Source of the DNA: Verrucomicrobiaceae bacterium
Lineage (GTDB): Bacteria > Verrucomicrobiota > Verrucomicrobiia > Verrucomicrobiales > Verrucomicrobiaceae
Length of the DNA stretch: 64,000 nucleotides
NCBI GenBank assembly: GCA_016713245.1
Contig: JADJPM010000004.1
Location: 1,178,001-1,242,000, forward strand
Reading direction: 5' to 3'
In this document: one piece after another, positions 33,630 to 42,200 of the stretch
How the letters are laid out: the number at the start of each line of letters is the position of its first letter
How positions within the stretch are numbered: the stretch's first letter is position 1
Made by a program: the position numbers and the translations under genes
Notes under the pieces: model-generated
Database searches by the model: none
The model's input: the letters and a program-made list of their open reading frames with translations, nothing else
Told to the model about the DNA's origin: nothing

Positions 33630-36600
33630 ATGAAGTCTCTTCTCATCCTCTCCCTTGTCGCTCTGGCTGTTGCTGCTCAGGGCAAACCCGCCCGTTTTGT
33701 CCGCATCGAGATTCCTGGTGAGCGGCAGTGCATCCAGATCGCCGAGATCGAAATCATGAGCGGTGGCAAAAACATCGCGAAGGGCGGCAAGGCCACGCAA
33801 TCGACCACCGGACATGGCGGCGACGCGAGTCGTGCGATGGATGGCGACAAATCGCGCAACTACGGCAAGGGCATGACGCACACGATCGAAAACAAGCCGA
33901 ATCCGTGGTGGGAAGTCGATTTGGGCTCGGTGCAGGCGATTGACTCGATCAGTCTGTGGAGCCGCGAGGGCTTCCCGGAGCGTCTCGGCGGCTTCACGCT
34001 GAGTTTGCTCGATGATTCGCGCAAAGCAGTGTTTGAGGTCAAAAACGTCGCTGCGGGTGAATCGCTCACGATGGATGTCAAAGGCGGTGGCAAGCTCACT
34101 TACCTGGACTTTGACGGCAAACCCGGTAAACCAGCCGCGAAGGGCGGTGGCGGTCGTTCCGCCCCTCCGGCCGCGAAAGAGCCTGCGCTCGTCGATGTGC
34201 CTGCGGACTACAAAGACACGCTGCCCTTCGCTTTCAGCAAAGGCGACACCGTGGCGATCCTCGGCAACGGCCTTCCTGACCGCATGCAGCACGATGGCTG
34301 GATGGAGACCGTGCTGCAAAGCGCCCTGCCGGAGCAAAACGTGCGCTTCCGCAACATGAGCGCCAGCGGTGACCGCCCGAACTCCTTCCCGCGCAGTGGC
34401 GGACACATGCACATGACGGATTACCTGCGTCATGTGAAGCCGGATGTCGTGTTCGCCTTCTTTGGCTACAACGAGTCCTTCGAGAGCAAGCCGGACGACT
34501 TCAAAAAGCAGCTCGTCGATTTCGTGAAGTATGTGCGCGGCACGAAGCCGAACGGGAAGTCCTTCCCGCGTATCGTGCTCTTCAGCCCCATCGCGCATGA
34601 GGATACAAAGAACCCGAACGTGCCGAACGGCGCGGAGCACAATCCGCAGCTCGAAGCCTACACGAAGGCCACCGAAGCTGCCGCGAAGGAGGCGGGCGTG
34701 GGCTTTGTCGATCTCTTCCACCCCTCGCTCGATCTTTTCAAAGCCGCGAAGGAGCCGCTGACGATCAATGGCGTGCATCTCAGCGCCGAGGGCAACCGCC
34801 AACTCGCGGAAGTCATCGCGAAGGCGCTGCTCGGCAAGGAAGTGACCGCCTCCGCCTCGCTCGAAGAACTGCGCGAGGCCGTGATGGAGAAGGATGTGCA
34901 TTGGAATGCCCGCTACCGTGCCCGCGATGGCAATGACGTGTGGGGTGGCCGCTCGACGCTTTCCTTCACCGATGGCCAGACCAACGCCGTGGTGCTTCAG
35001 CATGAGTTGACGATGCTCGACGTCATGACCGGTAATCGCGATGCCAAAGTGTGGGCGCGATCCAAAGGCGGCGATCTCAAAGTCGATGACAGCAACGTGC
35101 CCGCGCCTGTGCCGGTGGTCTCGAATGTCGGTGGCAAGTCGAAGTCATCCAGCGCCCAAAAAGAAGGCCGCACGGAATACATCAGCGGCCAGGAAGCCAT
35201 CAAGCACATGGCCTTTGATCCGCGCTTTGAAGTGAGCCTCTTCGCCGATGAAGCGCAGTTCCCGCAGCTCGTGAATCCCGTGCAGATGCAGGTCGATACC
35301 AAGGGCCGCCTGTGGGCCGCTGTGTGGCACACCTACCCGATGTGGGAGCCGCTGAAGGAGATGAAGGACGCCCTCGTCATCTGCCACGACGACAACAAAG
35401 ACGGCAAAGCAGATCGCATCACCGAGTTCGCCCGCGTGCAGAATCCGCTCGGCTTTGAGTTCTGGAATGGCGGCGTCATCGTCACCTGCGCCCCGGACAT
35501 CATCTTCCTCAAAGACACCGATGGCGACGACGTGGCCGACGTGCGCACCATCATGCTGCAAGGCGTCGATTTCGCCGACACGCATCACGGCGCGAACAAC
35601 CTCGTCATGGGCCCCGATGGCGGCATCTACTGGCAGAGCGGTGTCTTCATGGTGCACAACCACGAGCACCCATGGGGCCCGTCGTTGCAGACCGGCACCA
35701 GCGCCATGTATCGCTTTGATCCGCGCCGTTTCACCATCGCCAAGCACGCTGACAACTCGCCGAACCCGCACGGCATCGCCTTTGACACCTGGGGTTATCT
35801 TTATGCCACCGACGGCACCGGCGGTCGCGCCTATCAAGTCCGCCCCGAAGGCAACGGCTTCAAAATGCATGAGCTTTTGAAGAAGGAAGTGCGCCCCGTC
35901 ACCGCCAGCGAAGTCGTCAGCAGCACCCACTTCCCCGAAGACATGCAGGGCGACTTCCTCATCTGCAACGTCATCGGCTTCCTCGGCATCAAGCACTACG
36001 ACCTCGCCCGCAATGCCGAGGCCGGATCGGTCTGGGGCGAGCCTGCCGGTGCGGAACTCACCGTGAAGGTCACGCAAGCCGACGGCACCGTCACCGAGGA
36101 CAAATCCCGCGGCCTGCTCATGAGCGGTGACAAGAATTTCCGTCCCAGCGATGCTGTCTTCGGCGAAGATGGTGCGCTTTACATCGCCGACTGGCACAAC
36201 GTCATCATCGGCCACATGCAGCACAACGTGCGCGACCCGAACCGCGACCACAAACACGGCCGCATCTACCGCATGACCGCCAAAGGCCGTGAGTTGCAAA
36301 AGCCTGTCACCATCGACGGTCAGCCCATCCCAGCGCTGCTCGAAAACCTCAAGCACCCCGCCGATGGCGTGCGTCATCGCACCCGCGTCGAACTCAGCGA
36401 ACGCCCCACCGCCGAAGTCATTGCCGCCACGAAGGAATGGATGCAGCAGTTCGACGCCGCGAAGAAAGAAGACGCGCACCACTTGCTCGAAGCCCTCTGG
36501 CTCCACCAGCAGCACAACGTCCGCGACACCGCGCTGCTCGCCAAACTACAAACCAGCCCCGAACTCCATGCCCGCAACGCCGCCAACGTCGTGCAGCAGC

Positions 36601-37064
36601 TTTGGTTCAACGTCGAAGCCAGCACCAAAGGCGGCGTCATCGCCGGCGAAGCCGAAGAGAAGGCGCAGAAGTCCGGCATCCTCAGCGACACACCCGAGCT
36701 GACCACCATCCGCATCGGCACCATCCGCGAGCGCCTCATGTATGACGTGAAGGAACTCAACGTGAAGGCCGGCAAGAAGATCAAGCTCACCTTCGCCAAC
36801 ACCGATGTGATGCCGCACAACCTCCTCGTCACCAAGCCCGGCAAAGCCGACGCCGTCATCAACGCCGCCATCGTCATGGGTGCCGCCGGCTTCGAAAAAG
36901 GCTTCATCCCCGCCAGCGACGACGTCCTCCACCACACCAAGCTCCTCGACATGAGCAAAGAGGAAGTGCTGGAGTTCACCCTCCCCGCCGCTGGCGACTA
37001 TCCCTTCGTCTGCAGTTTCCCCGGCCACGGCATCATCATGCGCGGGGTGCTGCACGCGAAGTAA
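33630..37064 (+). CDS. PVC-type dehydrogenase-like protein with discoidin, SGNH and cupredoxin domains
   Basis: The signal peptide is MKSLLILSLVALAVAAQG. A discoidin-like (F5/8 type C) domain spans about 20-165 (GKATQSTTGHGGDASRAMDG, NPWWEVDLGSVQAIDSISLW). An SGNH/GDSL-esterase-like domain spans about 200-405 (VAILGNGLPDRMQHDGWMET, NGVHLSAEGNRQLAEVI). A TIGR02604-type propeller dehydrogenase domain runs from about 525 to 890 (GPDGGIYWQSGVFMVHNHEH, FGEDGALYIADWHNVIIGHM). The C-terminus (about 1025-1144) is a cupredoxin with blue-copper ligands: His in MPHNLLV and the Cys-His-Met set in VCSFPGHGIIMRG. No CxxCH heme motif is present, unlike the relative at 21650, so copper may take over electron transfer. 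It is periplasmic, and the substrate is unknown. Confidence 0.87.
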   Translation: MKSLLILSLVALAVAAQGKPARFVRIEIPGERQCIQIAEIEIMSGGKNIAKGGKATQSTTGHGGDASRAMDGDKSRNYGKGMTHTIENKPNPWWEVDLGSVQAIDSISLWSREGFPERLGGFTLSLLDDSRKAVFEVKNVAAGESLTMDVKGGGKLTYLDFDGKPGKPAAKGGGGRSAPPAAKEPALVDVPADYKDTLPFAFSKGDTVAILGNGLPDRMQHDGWMETVLQSALPEQNVRFRNMSASGDRPNSFPRSGGHMHMTDYLRHVKPDVVFAFFGYNESFESKPDDFKKQLVDFVKYVRGTKPNGKSFPRIVLFSPIAHEDTKNPNVPNGAEHNPQLEAYTKATEAAAKEAGVGFVDLFHPSLDLFKAAKEPLTINGVHLSAEGNRQLAEVIAKALLGKEVTASASLEELREAVMEKDVHWNARYRARDGNDVWGGRSTLSFTDGQTNAVVLQHELTMLDVMTGNRDAKVWARSKGGDLKVDDSNVPAPVPVVSNVGGKSKSSSAQKEGRTEYISGQEAIKHMAFDPRFEVSLFADEAQFPQLVNPVQMQVDTKGRLWAAVWHTYPMWEPLKEMKDALVICHDDNKDGKADRITEFARVQNPLGFEFWNGGVIVTCAPDIIFLKDTDGDDVADVRTIMLQGVDFADTHHGANNLVMGPDGGIYWQSGVFMVHNHEHPWGPSLQTGTSAMYRFDPRRFTIAKHADNSPNPHGIAFDTWGYLYATDGTGGRAYQVRPEGNGFKMHELLKKEVRPVTASEVVSSTHFPEDMQGDFLICNVIGFLGIKHYDLARNAEAGSVWGEPAGAELTVKVTQADGTVTEDKSRGLLMSGDKNFRPSDAVFGEDGALYIADWHNVIIGHMQHNVRDPNRDHKHGRIYRMTAKGRELQKPVTIDGQPIPALLENLKHPADGVRHRTRVELSERPTAEVIAATKEWMQQFDAAKKEDAHHLLEALWLHQQHNVRDTALLAKLQTSPELHARNAANVVQQLWFNVEASTKGGVIAGEAEEKAQKSGILSDTPELTTIRIGTIRERLMYDVKELNVKAGKKIKLTFANTDVMPHNLLVTKPGKADAVINAAIVMGAAGFEKGFIPASDDVLHHTKLLDMSKEEVLEFTLPAAGDYPFVCSFPGHGIIMRGVLHAK

Positions 37065-37086
37065 GCGGGGCATTCCTGTCTCCACT

Positions 37087-37109
37087 ACCGGGCGAGGGAA
37101 TCGCCCGGT
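37087..37109. terminator. Hairpin between convergent genes
   Basis: A perfect 9-bp stem (ACCGGGCGA and TCGCCCGGT) closes a GGGAA loop, between the ends of the 33630 gene (+) and the DUF1501 gene (-). There is no T-run, so termination is likely but not certain. Confidence 0.5.
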
Positions 37110-37133
37110 TACACCAGCACAACGCGTCCGAAT

Positions 37134-38618
37134 TCACACCAGCAACTCGCTGAGCACACGCCCGTGCACATCGGTGAGGCGCTGATCGCGGCCGCCATGG
37201 CGAAAGGTGAGGCGTTCGTGGTCGATGCCCATTTGGTGGAGGAGGGTGGCGTGGATGTCGTGGATGCTGACGGGGTTGCTGGCGACGGCGTTGCCGAATT
37301 CATCGGTTTCGCCGAAGGTCATGCCGCCTTTGAAGCCGCCACCGGCCATAAAGAGGCTGTAGCCGTTCACGTGGTGATCGCGGCCCGCGGTGTCGCTGAT
37401 TTTCGGGGTGTGCGGCGTGCGGCCCATCTCGCCGGCCCAGAGGACGATGGTTTCATCGAGCAGGCCTCGCTGGTCGAGATCGGTGATGAGCGCGGCGACG
37501 CTTTGATCGGTGATGCGGGCGTTTTTTTCGTGGTTTTGCTTCAGGAGGCCGTGCTGGTCCCAGGGGGAGTTGTTGCCGTCAAAGCTGGGGCAGGTGATCT
37601 CGACGAAGCGCACGCCGGCTTCGACCAATCGCCGTGCTCGCAGGGCCTGCGTGGCGTAGAAGCGCTGGTGCTCGTCGGTGGAATCGACGCCGTATAGCTG
37701 GCGGATGTGCGCGGGTTCATTGGCGATGTCGGCGATGGCCGGGACGGCGCTTTGCATGCGAAAAGCGGTCTCGTAGTTTGCGATGGCACCTTCGATGGCT
37801 CGTGCGTCGGAGGTGATGGCGGCGAACTCGGCGTCTTGTTCGGCCAGCAGAGCGAGTTTGCGGCGCTGAATGGTCGCGGCGTCCTGTGGCGCGATGTTGT
37901 CCACGGGCACGCCTTTGGCTCGCACCATCGTGGCCTGATGACTGGCGGGCAAAAACGAGCTGCCGAAGTTTTCGAGGCCGCCATTGGGCACCCAGTCGTT
38001 GTTGAGCACGACGTAGCCGGGGAGGTTCGCGTTTTCCGTGCCGAGTCCATACGACACCCATGCGCCGAGGCTCGGTGCCTGGCCGAGGATGCGTCCGGTG
38101 TGCAGCAAAAGGTTCTGCTGACCATGCAACGGCAGTTCGCCGACCATGGAGTGCACGACACAGAGCTTGTCCGCGACTTGGGCGATGTGCGGGAGCAGAT
38201 CGCTCACCCACAGGCCGCTTTGTCCGCGCTGCCGGAACTCCCACGGACTGCCGAACCACACACGACCTGCATTCGATTGCGAGCGCTTCGTCACCGCGCT
38301 TTCGCCGATGGGTTTGCCCTCGTGCTTTTTGAGCATCGGCTTCGGATCAAAGGTGTCCACATGGCTCGGCCCGCCGTCCATGAAGCAGAAGATGATGTTC
38401 TTCGCTCGTGCGCGATTGTGCAGCGGCATCCCGGCCATCGCGCGGAGGGCGAGCATGCCGAAGCCTGCGGAGGCGGAGGCCAAAACTTGGCGTCGTGAGC
38501 AACAAGGAGGGGCGGTTTGCAACCGCCCTGGGCGCTTAAAAAGCGCTTTTGCTTGTGATGGGCGGTTACAAACCGCCCCCCCTTGATTAGAGAATGCTTT
38601 GGGCAAAAGGAGATTCAT
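37134..38618 (-). CDS. DUF1501 exported protein with REP-altered N-terminus
   Basis: This is a DUF1501 protein of the alkaline-phosphatase/sulfatase superfamily (IIFCFMDGGPSHVDTFDPKP, LVEAGVRFVEITCPSF, WDQHGLLKQNHEKNARITDQ, VLWAGEMGRTPHTP). A Tat-like signal (SRRQVLASASAGFGMLALRA) is preceded by 40 residues that come from an in-frame REP (NQGGAVCNRPSQAKALFKRP). The original start appears lost. The ATG used (38618) lies in the last 32 bp of the upstream RAYT gene. In this phylum DUF1501 genes normally pair directly with a PSCyt1/DUF1549 gene. Here the partner at 39284 is separated by the RAYT insertion. Its biochemical role is not established. Confidence 0.85.
   Translation of the reverse strand: MNLLLPKAFSNQGGAVCNRPSQAKALFKRPGRLQTAPPCCSRRQVLASASAGFGMLALRAMAGMPLHNRARAKNIIFCFMDGGPSHVDTFDPKPMLKKHEGKPIGESAVTKRSQSNAGRVWFGSPWEFRQRGQSGLWVSDLLPHIAQVADKLCVVHSMVGELPLHGQQNLLLHTGRILGQAPSLGAWVSYGLGTENANLPGYVVLNNDWVPNGGLENFGSSFLPASHQATMVRAKGVPVDNIAPQDAATIQRRKLALLAEQDAEFAAITSDARAIEGAIANYETAFRMQSAVPAIADIANEPAHIRQLYGVDSTDEHQRFYATQALRARRLVEAGVRFVEITCPSFDGNNSPWDQHGLLKQNHEKNARITDQSVAALITDLDQRGLLDETIVLWAGEMGRTPHTPKISDTAGRDHHVNGYSLFMAGGGFKGGMTFGETDEFGNAVASNPVSIHDIHATLLHQMGIDHERLTFRHGGRDQRLTDVHGRVLSELLV
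38503..38585. repeat. REP family B element (inside DUF1501 N-terminus)
   Basis: CAAGGAGGGGCGGTTTGCAA, a CGCTTAAAAAGCG hairpin core, then GGGCGGTTACAAACCGCCC and CCCTTG. It is translated in frame as the odd N-terminus of the DUF1501 protein and ends just inside the 3' side of the RAYT gene. Confidence 0.88.
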
Positions 38619-39219
38619 AAAGACAGTATTTCCCGACAGGAAGTCGGGCCTTGGTCGGGTTGTTTCGGATGTAGCGGACGCAGTTGTTTAGGTGCGCGGG
38701 ATCACGGATCAGGCGGTCAAAGTAATCCTTCATCCAGAGCGGTCCGGTTTCGCCACGGTGGCGATTGATCTCGCTGGCGGAGTGGCGTTTCCATGAGTGA
38801 ATCATCTCCTCCAGCTTCCAGTCGGCGTTCAGCGTGAAAAGCACATGCACATGGTTGGGCATCACGACAAAGCTGATCAAGGCCACGCGTTCACTTTCGA
38901 AGTGATGCAAAGCGCCCGCCACGACCTTTGCGTGTGCGGGTGTGCGTAGAACGCAGGAGCCATGTCCTTCATCCAGCCACGCATCCATGCGTGTGGAGAA
39001 GACTTGGTGATACGCCTTCTCCGTCGATTCATCCCACGGCTCTGGATGCGAACGAATCCACTGCTCGCGTTCATGGTAGTGCTGATCGAGCCGTTCTTTT
39101 GGCAACGAGTCCGCCAAGCGCCATGTCACGAAATACGACGCACCTTCCTGCTGCCAATGCGGCAGGTGGTTGTGCGTGCGATCAATCTCGCGCCAGGGGT
39201 TGAAGAACTTGGGGGACAT
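38587..39219 (-). CDS. REP-associated tyrosine transposase (RAYT), second family
   Basis: I choose the ATG at 39219 (MSPKFFNPWREIDRTHNHLP); an in-frame TTG at 39231 lies inside the flanking REP. The 210-aa protein has the Y1_Tnp HUH motif H123-V-H125 in FVVMPNHVHVLFTL and a candidate catalytic tyrosine near 183 (NNCVRYIRNNPTKARL). ETGPLWMKDYFDRLIRD is also typical. It differs clearly from the 11781 RAYT. Family B REPs flank it (38503-38585 and 39229-39282), and more copies lie within 5 kb. It is inserted between a DUF1501 gene and its PSCyt1 partner and appears intact. Confidence 0.92.
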   Translation of the reverse strand: MSPKFFNPWREIDRTHNHLPHWQQEGASYFVTWRLADSLPKERLDQHYHEREQWIRSHPEPWDESTEKAYHQVFSTRMDAWLDEGHGSCVLRTPAHAKVVAGALHHFESERVALISFVVMPNHVHVLFTLNADWKLEEMIHSWKRHSASEINRHRGETGPLWMKDYFDRLIRDPAHLNNCVRYIRNNPTKARLPVGKYCLYESPFAQSIL

Positions 39220-39228
39220 GGTGATGAA

Positions 39229-39282
39229 CAAGGAGAGGCGGTTTCTAACCGCCTGTGGGCGCTTAAAAAGCGCCCCTCCTTG
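39229..39282. repeat. REP family B element (between RAYT and PSCyt1 gene)
   Basis: CAAGGAGAGGCGGTTTCTAA, then GCGCTTAAAAAGCGCCCC, then TCCTTG. It ends 2 bp from the stop codon of the PSCyt1/DUF1553 gene. Confidence 0.88.
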
Positions 39283-39283
39283 A

Positions 39284-42200
39284 TTAACGATAATAGATGA
39301 ACTCTTTGGTGTTGAAGATGGCGTGGGCGAGGGCCTGCAGGGCTTCCAAGGAAAGGCGGTTTTTAACAGCCTCGGGGCGGTTGGAAACCGCCCTTCCTTG
39401 GGGCTGGGCGGTTAAAAACCGCCCCTCCTTGAGCCAGCGTTGCAGCTCGACGTCGTTGGGTTGCCGGGCGTAGGCTTGGTGGAACATGAGGCGAATGACT
39501 TCTTCCTCGCTGCCTTCGATCTTCACCAATTTCTCCGCCCATGCCTTCGCCATCGCGTTCACAAACGGATCATTGAGGAGGATGAGGGCTTGCGTCGGCA
39601 CATTCGTGACGTCGCGTTTGCCGGTGGGGAGTTTGAGGTCGGGAAGGTTGAAGCCGGTCAAAAACTTCGGTGGGTCCATGATGGACATCTGCAGGTAGAT
39701 CGAGCGGCGGCCGTGGCCATCGAGCGGGCCGGTGAAGAGGCGTTTGGCGCCGTCTTCGACGGGGCGCATTGGCAGGATGGGGCGGCCGTAGAGTTGGGGA
39801 TCGAGTCGGCCGGACACGGCGAGAAGGGAATCGCGGATGGACTCGGCTTCGAGACGACGCGTGGGGTAGAAGGTGAGCAGGCGGTTGTAGGGATCGACAT
39901 CCAAGGAGCGGCGGTTTGTAACCGCCGTGGGCGCTTGAAAAGCGCCCTTCCTTGGGCTGTTCCCGGATCCTTGGCGGAAGGTTTGGCTGAGCACGAGTTT
40001 GCGCACGAGTTGCTTCGTGGACCAGCCTTCGCGGATGAACTCGCGGGCGAGCCAATCGAGCAGTTCGGGGTGCGAGGGTTTGTCGCCGAGGCGGCCGAAG
40101 TCATCGGGCGTGGCGACGAGGCCGGTGCCAAAGATCCACTGCCACACGCGGTTCACATACACACGGGCGGTGAGCGGATGCTCGGGATGCAGCAGCGATT
40201 CGGCGAGGGCGAGTCGGTTGGTGATGCCTTCGCCATGCAGCATTTTCAGCGAGGCGGGCTCGATGAGTTCGCCCGTGGTGTCCACGTTGCCACGGACGTT
40301 GAGCGGATACTTCACGGGCATCACATCGCGCTCGTCCATGCTGTTCACCGTGCGCGGGAAGGCGATGCCGGATTCGATGCGTCGATAGTCGGCGATGAGT
40401 TGGGCGAGTTGGGAGCCTGGATCGGCTTTGTTAGGCAGCAAAGCGTTGGCGAGCAGCCAGTCGAGCACCTCGCGGTCGCCTGGACGCGGTTTGTTTTCGC
40501 ACCAGCGGCTCACGGCGGCATTGAACCACGCAGCGATGCTTTCCCAAGGAGTGGCGGCCTTATTGGGATACAAATTGGCGAACACATCGAGTTCATCCTG
40601 CGGCGTGCCAGCGGCGTCATGCGTGACGATGCCGGTGATGCTCAGCCAACTGCGTTTGTCATAGCCGAAGTCATTGTTCTTGAGGCCCTTGGCCAAACCG
40701 GTGCGTGGTGGGAAGTTCGGATTCAGCGAGGAGGTGCAAAACTCGATGGTGACCTGCTGCGCTCCATTTTTCAGCTCGGCATCGGTGAAGGATCGCCACT
40801 GCGGCTTGGGGTTCGTGTAGAGCACGATGGTTTCGTTTTGGAAGGCGTGGTCATCGACGACGAGATGGCCGGCGAACTCGCCACCAGCGAGGTTGAGGCT
40901 CACGAACTTGCCTGGAACGAGATGCTGCGGCGGCATGCGCAGGCTTCCGGGCAGTTTCGAGCTCAAGGCGTGCGAATGCCATCCACGCGGCAACAAGCCT
41001 GCGACGACGTTTTCGCCTTCGAGAGCGATGAGAGGCGTGCCGTCGTCGGTTTGGCCATGGATGAAGCCATCACCCTCGAAGACCCAACCCAAGGAAGGGC
41101 GGTTTGCAACCGCCCAGGTCGCTTGAAAAGCGCCGTTCCTTGTTTTCGCCGCTTCGCGGGCTTTTTGCCATTCGGCGGTCAGTTCATTCCAGCGAGCGGA
41201 TTGAGCCGCATCGGTGCTCGCAGCCACTTCGCGGCCCATGGAGATGCGAAATCGGCCAAGCAGGTGATCGGTGCCATACGAGTGGTCCAGCGTGATCGTC
41301 CAGTCGCCGCCATGCGGCAGATTAACGGTCTCGGTGAAGGTGAAACGCGCGGTGTGATCCATGCTCGCTGGTGCGAGGCCGACCGCCCAACCGCGACGGC
41401 CTGCGGCAGGCTGCAATAGCGACTCCACTGCGTAACCGGGCTGCGCATAGCTGGCGCGTGCGGTGGCGAGCTTGAGCTGCTTCGTCGCTCCGGTGCTGCC
41501 GTCGGCAAGGCGAGGCTTCACCTCGATGCGGAGGTCATTGAGCACGAAATTGCCGCGATTCGTGCGTCCAGGCCCGCGCACGGGCAAGGAGGGATGCGTG
41601 AGCGCTTCGAGTCGCATCTCGCTGACCGCGCCGGGCTCGGTGGTGAAGCTCACCGTGTAGCTGTCTTTGTCCGGCGTGGGGCCTGTGGCGAGGATGGAGT
41701 GATCCTTGTCGATGATGAAGGTCGTCTGCTTCGCCGTGGCACGGAGATTCTGCGGTGTGAGCCACAGCGTGTCATTCAGCAGCCGTGCGAGCGGATACGC
41801 GATGTCCTCCGGCTTCGCGTTTTCCAAGGAGGGGCGGTTTGCAACCGCCCATGCTTTGAGTGTGGGCACTTGAAATGCGCCCTTCCTTGTCCAGAGCGTA
41901 GCGAGTTCATCGCGGATGCTTTGGCGCAGTTGTTTGAGCTGCGCGATGGCGGCGTCGTTCTTGCCCGGCGCATCAATGACACGCGAGGTCCAGCGCGGCG
42001 TGGTGAACATGGCGGCGAGCGCGTAGTAGTCGCGCTGCGAAACGGCTTCGAGCTTGTGATCGTGGCAACGCGCACAGGCGACGGTGGTGGCGAGGAAGGC
42101 CTTCGAGAAGGCGTCGATCTTGTTGTTCACCATCTCCTGATGGATGCCGTTGAACATCAGGCTGCTGCCGTGCCTATGCTCGCCAAGGTGATAAAACATC

